DNA from: Acanthaster planci
Taxonomy: Eukaryota > Echinodermata > Asteroidea > Valvatida > Acanthasteridae
DNA: 51,782 nt
Assembly (NCBI RefSeq): GCF_001949145.1
Contig: NW_019091357.1
Span: 4,514,183-4,565,964 of the forward strand
Direction: 5' to 3'
The notes beneath the pieces were generated by a model. It searched no databases. It was not told the origin of the DNA and saw only the letters and a program-made list of their open reading frames with translations. The position numbers and the translations under genes were made by a program. Every line of letters starts with the position of its first letter. The stretch's first letter is position 1. Below are positions 31,758 to 43,700 of this stretch, one piece after another.

Positions 31758-34700
31758 ATGTACGCGGCACGCAGGAGAGCAGAGGAAGCGGCTGAAGAAG
31801 CCAGAAATGTAAGGTATATCCATCCTAAATGATGGTCCTTCATTCAGAGGTTTTTCAAGTATTTTACCCTTTAGTGACCCCCAGTGACCTATTAGCCAAA
31901 TTCAGCAGTGGAAATATGGAGGTATTCACTTAGCTCTTCAAATTTTTCAGACCAGTCTCTTAGGGGTTTGTGCTCGGGGTGTCAAGCAGCATCTCTTGTG
32001 TTGAAAATTAGTTGCCAATTTTTCATTATATGCTTCCACATGTATTGTTCAATTTATGAACTAACAGCCACTTTTTTTTTACTCAACTACCATAGCATTG
32101 TCAGTAATCAATGGATTGCTCTCTGTGTAGGGTTTTCGGTAAGAGGCCACTTTTAGATGTGGGAGGAAATCCCAAGATATATTTTCTGTGCAAACCCACG
32201 GATAAGGTAAGGACCGAAAAACCAAATCCATATGCTGACCTGGTTAGAAATTGAACTGCGGATTGCAGAGGAGGAGAACGAAGCAACCTCCCACAGTAAC
32301 CAAATTATACTCAACTGTAATTACCACTGTGATTTCTCAGAGGCCCGTCATACTAGGTATGCGGCCCCAGCATGTGCGGGACATCTGCAAGTTGCTGGGA
32401 GATTTGAGAGAGCAAGGATCCGATGATGAAGAGCAACTCGAAGACTTGCAAGTTACTCAAAGTATGTTGGTCAAGAATTTTTCTTTTTCAGGAAACCATG
32501 CTGTAACTAGGTCCCGATTTGCAGGATATTTCACACTCTTGCTAGAGAGCCTGTCGAGGGCAAGAATTATACAGTCAGTGATCCAAATCTCGAAAGTGAT
32601 TGTGATTCTAGTGGGCCATTTTGTGTTAAAGGTAAAAGGGTAGGACACTATGTGGGCAACATCTTTGTCATAAACTACTGCAACCTGTAATACATATAGG
32701 TTGTCAGCTGAATAAGTTTGCAAGGTAACCTGTTTATGGCACACACACAAGTTGCATTGAATGAGCCTTTCCATCGGGAAGGCATTTGAGTTCAGGGCTT
32801 AATTTCTTCCTGTCTTTGCCAGGGAGAAATCCGCAAGAGGAGCAGTTCCACTCATTCTACAACCACATGCTGGCCCAAGACACCGACCTGGATGATAGAC
32901 TGCAACTGGAGCTGGAGACTAAGCAGACCGACAACTGGCAATACCGAAACATGCAGGAGTTCCGCAAGAAGCTTCCGTCGCATAGTATGAGACAGGTGAG
33001 TCAGCCTGCTAAATGCTACCAATTGAAAAATTTGCAGTCTTACATCAGCAGGTTTTGAAGATTGTTGAGTTTCAAAGGCATATGCTGTTAACATATTTAA
33101 CCAGAGGCATATCGGTGTTACACGTTTTTTTCATGTATCGGATCAAAATTGTAATTACATATGCAAAGATGGATAAGACTTGAATTGGTTTGAGTGTGAT
33201 TTGAACTTCCAATCTCCTGAGCACAGTGAAAGTAGTCCACCAGCTGAGCTATTCAGCCAAAATGTTGGTGGTTCCTCCAAGTTGTCAGTATCTGTACAAA
33301 AAAAAGCTGTGTCGTCTATAAGAGAATTGTATAGGCCTACCTTTCCCATGTTTGTAGAAAAGCTGATGTTATGTGTGATCTGACTACCTGGTACAATTAT
33401 ATCGAGGTGCTATTTTGCAGCTTCAAATAAATACTCATTTTGGCAAAGGCTGAAAGATCTGGAGTCTAGAATCCCTCAGAGAAAATTACCTCCATGGAAA
33501 TTCTTTTTTTGAATCTGGGTTCTGTCTACAGGAAGAACACAAAATTAAACCAGGGGGTATGTTTTACCCCAAGGTAATATCGCAACACCCTGTTCACAGG
33601 TCGCAAAACCTCAAGGTAAACCCCATGATACCTCTTGTTCAAAGTTGCATTCTTCCCCGGACTGTGTGTCATTTTTCATCAAGGAGCTTCTGCGTTTGAT
33701 CAGCGAGAACCAGGTGGTGGTCATCAGCGGAGAGACAGGCTGCGGCAAGACCACCCAGGTGCCCCAGTTTATCCTAGACCACCATATCCAGCAAGGTCAG
33801 GGGTCGACCTGCCGCGTCATCTGTACTCAGCCCCGTAGAATCTCAGCCATATCGGTCAGTGAAATGCTTAGGCATGCTCCGTGCAGTTTCAAGAGTGTGA
33901 CTTGCGAGATAACTTCAAATAACATTAAAATTGTTCAACAAGTGTTTCGTCAAAGGGTCTTTTGCTGGTTATAGTTTGTATAATGCGTATTGTGATTTTT
34001 AATACTCGTTGAAAAGTGTGCATTCGCTCCCTGAGAAGTTTCATGATCAGCAGCTTGGGCCACAGAATCTTATCATGAAAAGGTTTTAGAAAGTTCTTGC
34101 TACTTAAGTTTATGGCTTTAAATTATGTCATCTTCTCCTTTATTACATACTCCTTGAAATCTCTGTTGAATGAATTACCATCGACCCACAAATGGAAAAA
34201 AATTGAAGTAGTATCACCCCAGGGAGGAAGAGTATTAGCTTCTAGACGGTAAGGTTGTTAGAAAAAAGCTGTTTGCATCTCCAACCGAGTCCACAAAAGG
34301 AACCAAAAACATATTTTCAAGTTCTGATTTCTTTTGGTTTGTTAGGTGGCTGAGAGGGTGGCATGTGAGAGAGGCGAGGCGTGTGGCAGTGGCAACAGCA
34401 CGGGGTACCAGATTAGATTGGAGGCACAATTCCCACGGCAACAGGGCTGCATCCTCTACTGCACCAATGGTATCTTGCTGAAGTGGCTGGAATCAGACCA
34501 GTAAGTTACTTGATTGGAAAAATTGTGAAAGCTTATATCCTTTTTGCAGTGGCTGTTCTTTGTTTATGAAATGAAATCTTGTGTTTTGCCTCACAGCAGT
34601 AGGGGCATATATAGCCATATGGGGAGGCATGCCCCAACATATTCCTGGTTGCCCCTCCAGGTGGCCCCCCCCACTAAAAATAGATGAATGGATATTGAAC

Positions 34701-37700
34701 TAAAGGAGCTAACAAAAGCTTTCCCCCAAGAACCATGCCACTGGAAGCTGCACCCCCGATAAGATGCTGGTGCCTCCCTAGTAAAATCCTAGCTACGCCA
34801 CTGTGCCGCTGCAAGGTGTACTTGTAGAATGTGAAGCTGTAGTCTTCCGTTTCTCTAGTTTTTTGACAATGAAGTATCTTTATTTTGCTCATGTGAAATA
34901 GAATGTTAATTTTAAAAATCTGTTTGGGACAGACTTCTGCAAAGCGTAAGCCACGTTGTTCTGGACGAGGTTCATGAGAGAGACATCATCTCTGACTTCC
35001 TGCTGGTCATTCTCAAGGATATTCTTCCCAAAAGGTACAGAGAGGATGGTTGAGGAAGAGATTGTAGAAACAAAAAAAAGAGAAGACCTCCTGTTTGATA
35101 CTAGCACGGATCTATGGCACTTTACCACAGGTGCACAGCCCCAAGCTCGCCAGTGTTGGCCAGTTAATTGCTACAAGTTTGATGCAGCAGTGATTTCTGT
35201 TGTGACAATGGATGGAAGGGAAAACAGAATGTAGACTATTTCAAGGTTTGCCTGTCTCAAGATCTGAATTGAGTCAAGTTGATAAAGTGGGTGCAAGTGA
35301 TTTTTTTATTGAGGATCAAGCCACTTCATGTGACTTGCAGCAACGTGACTTCAAGCATGCAGCAATTTCTGGGTTCAGGAACCCTAGTCGGCCTGGTGAG
35401 TGTAGCCACCCAGCTAAGCTTGTTTTCTCGTTTTCAGACCGACACTCAAGTTAATCTTGATGAGTGCGACCCTCAATGCTGAACTATTTTCGACCTACTT
35501 TGACGGTTGCCCGATGGCCAACATTCCTGGTTTCACCTTCCCCGTGGAGGAGTACTGGCTGGAGGACGTTCTTCAGATGACCAAGTAAGGCAATCACAGA
35601 CTCTGAAATCTGTCAGCGTGGTACACGAGTGACCTCATCTGTGTACCTAAAATAAATGGAGACATCAAAACATTTTTACACTAAGAGTTGGGCTGTTTTA
35701 ACATTCCAGGATACAGACATGTATTAGTTTTGGTGGACGGTTCATACTTGGTGCAAATGTGAACATGAAAAGCAAGTTGTATACTGTCAGATCAATATGA
35801 AAGACATTGAGAAGAAGTGACACTATGTGAACTTTTATCAAGATCAGCTTACCAACCCATAGTTTTTTTGTAATATTTTTAATCTATCCACGCAAAACAT
35901 CAAGATCTTGTCTTCAGAAACCAGTTGCATTTTGTCAAACACCTTCTCCTTCTATATGACAGACTTCCTATTTCTATCTCTTTTTGAAAAACTTATCGTT
36001 GTTCATTCTTGGAACAGATACACTCCTCCAGAGCAGCACAGGAAACACGAGCCAATCTGGCTGAAGTTTGGATTCGGAAAGCGCTTCCGGGAGGAGCTGA
36101 AGAAAGAGGAAGAATTCAAGGAGAGGTTCAGCGGTTACATTGCCAAAATGCGACAAAAGTAATCCGCACAGATGGTTGCTCAAACCAACAATCCCACAGG
36201 GGCACACCCAAACAATATGCAAAGCATACATTTGGTGTTGTGGATGTACAAAAGAGTGCCATTTTCATTGATGGTGTACTCCCCCAATACACAAGACAAG
36301 CATAGTATGCACTTTTCATCTATATATGCATGCGTAAATCGGCAAAACCTAAGATCCCATTGTTATCCGTTTTGGTTTTCTGTGGTAATCCTGCAAGCGA
36401 TTGCAGTGAATATTGCATTAGCATTGCATGAACAACCAAGTTCATATTTGTTGAATTATTAGAGGAGGAGGAAACATGAATATTTATTGAACAGCAAGGA
36501 GAGAGAGCAAGGCCCTGACGCTGACGATAAGAAACATAACAAGTCGTTATATAAACTGATATTGCTATTGTGGTACACTTTACCGTCTGCCATGGGCCAG
36601 TTTTCATAATGCATTGTGGGAAACAGGTTAGTGTCCCTATAACTGAGCAGGAGTCCATGTGCACGTAGATCAACTCTCCAAAATTCTCTGTTTTCGGTGA
36701 ACCTGACAGGCTGAACCTGAATTTGACTTGTTTAGAATCATGAGAGTTTTAAGAATCTTACAGGTCAGTTCCAAATTGAGCAGTGCCAAGCAGATTGTGG
36801 TGGGATTACTGTCAGCCGTGAGGTTAAACCTTTTGAAGAATAATCAGAGCACGTTTTTGAATGGAAGAGCTAAGCACACAAATTAGACTAGTGTACCATT
36901 GGGTCGGAGTATTCTAAGTACAAGGTTTTTCCACCATCACCTAGATCTGGTCTCTTGTTATTGGTCTCCTGTATATTTTCTTCCTGACTGTTGAGGTTGT
37001 TTTGCTGTATTCTGGTAGATATCCTGAAGAGGTGGTGTATCATCTCAAGAACATGGACCATGAGAACATGGATCTGGAGATGGTTTCTTCTGTCATTCGT
37101 TACATCTGCCTTAACAAACCGGTCAGTTTATGAGCATTTAACAATATTCCTTGGATCTTGTTGTATGGGTGGCCAGTACTTGTATTTGTTTATTAATTAT
37201 TACCGACAATAACATTCCCTCTGTATGTCCACCCTGATAGCCTATGGTCTCAACCCAGCCTAATCCAGCCAAATCACCCCAGCCAATACAAGTCCAGCCC
37301 AACCCAGCCCAGCCCAGCTCATCAACTTGGCCCCAGCCTAGCCCAGCCCAATCCAGCCACTTCAACCTAGCCAAACCAAGTCAAGACCATCGTAGGCCAT
37401 AATCAGCCAACCCAGCCAATCCAAACCCAACCACCAAATCAGCCAAACCCAGCCCATAATCAGCCCAACCCAGCCAAGCCAAGCTCTACTCAGCCCCAGC
37501 CAAGCCCAGCCCAATCCAGCCACCTCAACCCAGCCAAACCAAGCCAAGACCATCGCAGGCTATAATCAGCCAATCCCAGCCCAGCCCAATCAAACCCAGC
37601 CCAGCCCTACCCAATCACACCCAGCCAAATCTAACTCCACCCTACTCATCCCAATCCAGTCCAGTTCAAACCTATCAAATCCAATGAACTCCATGCCTTA

Positions 37701-40700
37701 AGAGTGTGTAAAAAGTTAAGCAGCAGCACAGTTTTCTAGTTCAGTGAATGCATCTTTTCTGCAAACTGTTCAGCAATGCCATGATATTAGGTTCACACCT
37801 TGAGATATTTTGGGTATTCTAGTTTGAAAGAATTTCGATTGATTAATAAAAACGATTAATCAGATGGGTTTTCACGATGTGAAGTATCATTTGCATTTGC
37901 ATCTGAACTCTTCAATTTTTCACCCCATATCTTAGGAGGGCGCTCTTCTGGTTTTCCTCCCAGGCTGGGAGCAGATCTCCAAAGTGAATGACCTCCTGAC
38001 CCAGCAACAGATGTTCCAGAACGACAACTTCCGCATCATTCCCCTGCACTCCATGATACCCACAATCAACCAAAGACAGGTCTGATATTAAGTTGGACGC
38101 ACAGCATTTTAGCTTTTCAAACACTGACTAGATGGGCCTGTCTAATGTTGGTGTTCAGTTTTGGTTTTATTATCTTTCTTAAACTTCCGGTCCAGAGTGA
38201 ATTTGCACCAATTCTCATCACATGTCAGAAGTTATATGTTTTGGACTTTGTTAAGAGTGAAAAAGAAAAAGAAAGAAACATGTTTATAAAAATCCCGAGA
38301 AAATTGTAACATAAGTGCTATTAAATAAGAGAATTAATAGTTGCCAGGTGCAGGATATAAGAGGTTTCAACACAAGTCAGGGTTTATTTAAATGCCTGTG
38401 GAATAGCGCAATGCTCTGTGGTAAAATTTGTATAAAAAGCCAGGTTTCTTGGGCAAATTCAGTGAGATGTATTAAAACTCGGTGCAGGTATTTGAGCAGC
38501 CCCCGCCAGGTGTCCGCAAGATTGTCATAGCTACCAACATAGCCGAGACGAGCATCACCATTGATGACGTGGTGTACGTCATCAACCTGGGCCGCATCAA
38601 GGAGCGGAACTTTGACGTGGAAAACAACCTCAGCACCTTGAAGCCGGAGTGGATCAGTGCAGCATCGGCCAGCCAGAGAAGGGGGAGGGCTGGCAGGTAT
38701 GCAAATGTAATTTTCTATTCATATATGCAAATGTATTGATTATCTATTCATATATGTGAAACTTTTTGCTGCAGCTCCACTTATAAGCATGAAAATGGCC
38801 AAAAAGAAGATGAGGTAGACAATTGTGGATAGGATATGCACATACATGTATTTTGATCTGATCACCAGAAAACAAGTCAGTCTTGCAGGGTCCACCTCTG
38901 CAAGTTTCTGTCTGTAAACAAATTATTATCTTGTCCCCTCAGAATGGGAACTGAATGGTTAGAATGCTCAAATGAGTAGATAGATAACATCTGTCACATA
39001 GGTCATTAAATTGTCTTTTTATTTTGGGAGCAAAAAACTCTAAAATGAAGCCTTGAGTCTTTGTCACCAGGAAGTATTGAGAAAAGCGTGAAGAGCAAGG
39101 GTAACATGACAATACTTCTCTGATCTGATCTTCTGATCAAAATCTCCAGAGTGCAACCTGGCGAATGCTATCATCTATATAGCCAGCTGAAGGCAGCCAT
39201 GCTGGCAGACTACCAGCTGCCAGAGATGCTGCGGACGCCACTGGACGAACTCTGCCTGCAAATCAAGGTGGGCAAACATGGCGATATTGGCCTCTGTTCT
39301 GATGACTTCATCACATTTTGCTCACAGGTGCTCCTTCCCATGGAGCCAATACACCGAGCACCACAGGAAAGTACGGACATAAGCAACGTGTGACGGCATC
39401 AATACACCACGCACCATAGCACATGTACAAATCCAATGAAAATCAACGAGGGCGCCCTACAAAAAGAGATTCATTTATGAATGAATGTCTCCTCCCAGCA
39501 GCCGCCCAAATTTTGGGGGGGAATTTGTGTGTTGATTATGTATGATATTGTTTTAATGTTATGAAAAAATGAGTAAAATTGGCTTCTTAATAAAAAAGAT
39601 TGCGGCAATTGAATTTTGGTTTCAAAAATGAAATCAGAAAAAAATTTGAAATCTTCTCTTTCTTTATCGAAAGCCCAAAATAGGTGGATACTCAATTTTC
39701 CTGTACTTTGAGATAACCTTTCAACCCTTCTGTACTGGTCAAGAAAAAAAGGTGGCAAGGGTGGCCACTATGACAAAAAAGTGAAAAATGATGCCTCTAC
39801 TGACGATCCTTTGACTCAAAGATGATATCATAGATATTTATGCTGTATATTTATATTTTCTGATTTCAACTGAATAAACATGTTTTGGCAGAATATTTTA
39901 TGTTTTGTTGAGGGCGGCAGTCTTGCCAACAACCCCAAGGTCAGTTGGTCCGACTGAAGATCATCCACTGATCATAAGATAATACCACTCCTTGAAGGCC
40001 GGCCATCTCATGTATCTCTGAACCTGTAATTTTGCTATAATCTGTAATTTTGCTGGTGGTCAGCTACAGCTGAACAAACTTCACCAGTTTAGCCAAATTG
40101 CTTGGATACTCACTTCGTTTAAACCTATGGGGTTATTTTGAATGTTTAAGCTCTCTTCTGGTTGTAAAATGAAGTTTATTTGGAACCGGCCAATATTTTG
40201 CATTTAAGTTTTTTCAGTGTTATGGTGCGACTTTTGTACGTGATTGAGTGATCCTAGCAGGTTGGGATATTTAAAAATGGCGGCTGTGTCATGCTGGAGG
40301 CTTTACCATGCTCGAAACTTTGCAAAATCTGCTTTGATTTCTTTCATTGTTAGCAGGACATTCGGGGGTTGAACATTACATTTGCACTGTAGAAGGCACT
40401 GCAAAGCCTACTTGTTTTAAAAAGAAAGGCATTCTATCATGGAAGTGAACCTCAGTGGAAAGATGAAATTCAAGCTGTTTATTGGTCATGCACTGGCCGT
40501 CCATAGCTGCAGTGTACGTATGCCCAACCCTCCACCCTACACTATTGAAACTTGAGAAAGAGAAGTTTTACCATTGGTTTCAGTGCCACAACTTGAAAGT
40601 GTGCATACTGTGATAAGCTTGCATGTTAGTAATGCTGCATTGCTTTGATGTGGACTCGGACACAAGTGATCTCTGAGTGAAACATCCCTCACATCATGAC

Positions 40701-43700
40701 CATGCCATTTCTGAATGCAGCATGTGATTTGAAGGTCCGTCAACCTGTGTTCAAAGTTTTCCAAATCACCATACATTCATGTGATATTGTGACACAAATT
40801 TAATTTAATTGACTCCGGTCACCTACTAGCTTAATAATATTCCAGAACTAAAACAAGTTCTGTCTGTAACCATTTCCTTGGGGGGTATGTTTGGGATTTT
40901 TTTTTCTTTTTTTTAATTAGGGGATGTTTACAAAGGAATACTAAAAAAGGGTAAAAGCTAACTTTTGTTAAACTTCTCTAAACCTACATTAGAGATTACA
41001 TCTAATCTACAGAGAATACCATATACAAAGTGCACTAATTTTCCCTAAAAATGTTTTAATAGCAATTAGGATGTGATAAAGTGTTTTTCAAAGTGAAATT
41101 TAAGAATGAAAATCCTCAAACATTTATTCAGAGAACACAGAATTTTTCAGACCAGTCTCATAGGTTTGTGCACAGGGCATCAAGTACACTTTGTGCATGG
41201 AATTCTTTCAAATGCTTATAAAAAAGTTTCTATTTTGGAGAACTTGTCCTACAACAACAAACACCTGGTAACTTCAGCCCAACTACATTTACAAAATTAA
41301 CCCATTCAAAATGGTTTTGATTGGAAAGGAACCAGTATAGATCACTTCCTTGGGTGCACGTACAGCAACAACTGATCCCAAGACTTGTCACAATCCTAAT
41401 CTAGTGATTTGGTTAACCATAGCTCTATGGATTAACTGACAGTATGTGACCTACTGTAATCCAGGTATGTTCATAAAGGGTAAAAGTTAAGCCTCGATAC
41501 ATGTACTGGTATTTAAAAATATCCCTAGCCTCCGAAACCTAAATGCTCAACTCCTGCTGTACGATTACATTTTGTAATCTCTTATTAAAGTGAGGTGAGC
41601 TGTACATGACATGTTGTCTGAACAGGTTCTGCTTTTCAGGTTCGCACATTCACAAACATGCGTTCTAATTTATTTGGCTGGAACCTTTACGATATTTTTA
41701 TTTCCAGTCCCTGAACTAGCTACAATATGCCTAAGTGCAATAGCCTGTAGTTCAGTTGCCTCACAAGCCCCATCAATTCCTAGATGCTTTTTAACACTTT
41801 TCTCAATTCCTTAGCGTTCTGTTTTCTGCTTCAAGCATCTTTGTTTTGCTTTTCAATTCTTCCAACTCACAGGTGGTTCTCCCGCATGCAATTCCTTTGT
41901 GCTTTTTTCCAGTGGCGCATTTGATTCTCTGCCGAGATTTTGTCTGGTACTTAATTGTCAACTGCACCAAAATGACATTTACAATCTTCATGATGTGCAA
42001 AAGTTTGTGGTTGGTTGCTCTAAATTTGCTGATACAGGTTTTGCACACAAAAACCTTTGCGCTCATCTTGAAGCAGAAAACAAGATTTGATATTCCCTTG
42101 AAAGTACCTAATGGATAAAACCTGCCACTAACTCCTGATCTGCAGATACAGCAATGTTTTCTAGGCATATAAGGCATTCTGAATCCTAAATATTCCAGTG
42201 AAAACCAAATCGAAAGTCAAAGACGAATGAAAGAGAGCATCGATAGTCCAAGTACAAACACTTCAATCACAAATAAGACAGATCCCCTGAATCCAGTGTC
42301 CTTTAATGAATCTATTTATTTGACAATAAAGCACCAGGAATGTTTTGATTCCGGTAGAGGGCACTATTTGAGATTGGACCTCGGCACACCATGATTACTG
42401 TATTTATTTGGGTCTGCGAAAAGACCACAGTAATTTGCAAGTAACGTGATCATACACTGACATCATGGGCTGTTTTGTTATTTTTTGTACAGTCACTGAA
42501 GCTCGGCAGCATCCACGGCTTCATCGAGAAGGCCCTACAGCAGCCTGACCCCAGGGCAGTGGACCTGGCATTGGAAAGCCTCACACAGATGGTCAGTCTC
42601 ACTATAACTTCATCCAGTGTTTTCTGATTACTCACTTTTGATGTCAGTGTACCTTGATAATGTAATCGCCTCCTTGAACAAATGAACTGAGGGTTGTGTG
42701 TGGTACGTGTAGTTGTGGTGCACTTTAATATTGTAAAGGAAAGTTATTACAAGAGTGTACGTGTGGTGCACGTGGTGTACCAGAGATGCGGACAATTTAC
42801 CTCTAGGCTTACTCTGCCAAAAACTAGGCTGTCTTCTGCTGGTGAGAGGATGTTTTCTGTTGCTGGTCGCCATCTCTGGAACCAGCTTGAAGTTCAACTT
42901 AGAGAGTCTAGGAATGTGGAGAGTTTTAAGACCGGGCTGAAGACGCATCTTTTTAAACAAGCATTTTTAGTTTCCTAGTATTTATTTTAACTGAGGTACA
43001 TGTAGGTTTTATTTATTTCTTATTTATTTATTCATTCATTTAGTTATGTATTTGTTTATTTATACTTATATTGATGTACAGCGCCTGGGAGCAGCTTGAT
43101 GGATTGGACGCTTTATAAATGTCAATTATTATTATTATTATTGTTAAAACCTACATTGCCAAATGATGCCATTTACCATGTTTACGCACAAGTAGGCCTA
43201 CATGTACATGTACGTATCACTGTGCCGGTACACTATACATATACATGTACATGTATACATGTACAGATAATACCGACTGAAGTTTGTGGATTTTTCGTTA
43301 TGGTCCGGTCGCACCCCTGTAGTCCTTGTTAGGTTTTGTGATGCGTCTTTACCATGACTCATTTAATGTACTCAATTAATGTCATATGGTTCTCACTGTT
43401 TTTCTCTTTTTTTCACCCAGAATGCACTAAATGAGAACGAGGAACTCACCCCGCTGGGTTACCACCTTGCCTGGCTCCCTGTCTCCCCGGCCATCGGCCG
43501 CATGATTCTCTTTGGTGCCATGTTCTGCTGCCTGGACCCCATCCTGACCATTGCCGCCAGCCTTAGCTTCAAGGATCCCTTTGTCATTCCGCTGGTGAGA
43601 TCTTTCTGCTCTCCAATTTGCACATCACAGCATCCCTTCCATTCAGACTCCAAGTTTGGCTTGGAATGTTCCTGAATCCTCCAAGATCAAAATTTTGCCT

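Noticed and set aside
39151-39393. Alternative C-terminal exon of copy 2 reading through the intron 12 donor
   Set aside because: The frame after 39267 has no homology to the family, and the donor and downstream exon 13 are conserved; read-through is possible but unsupported.
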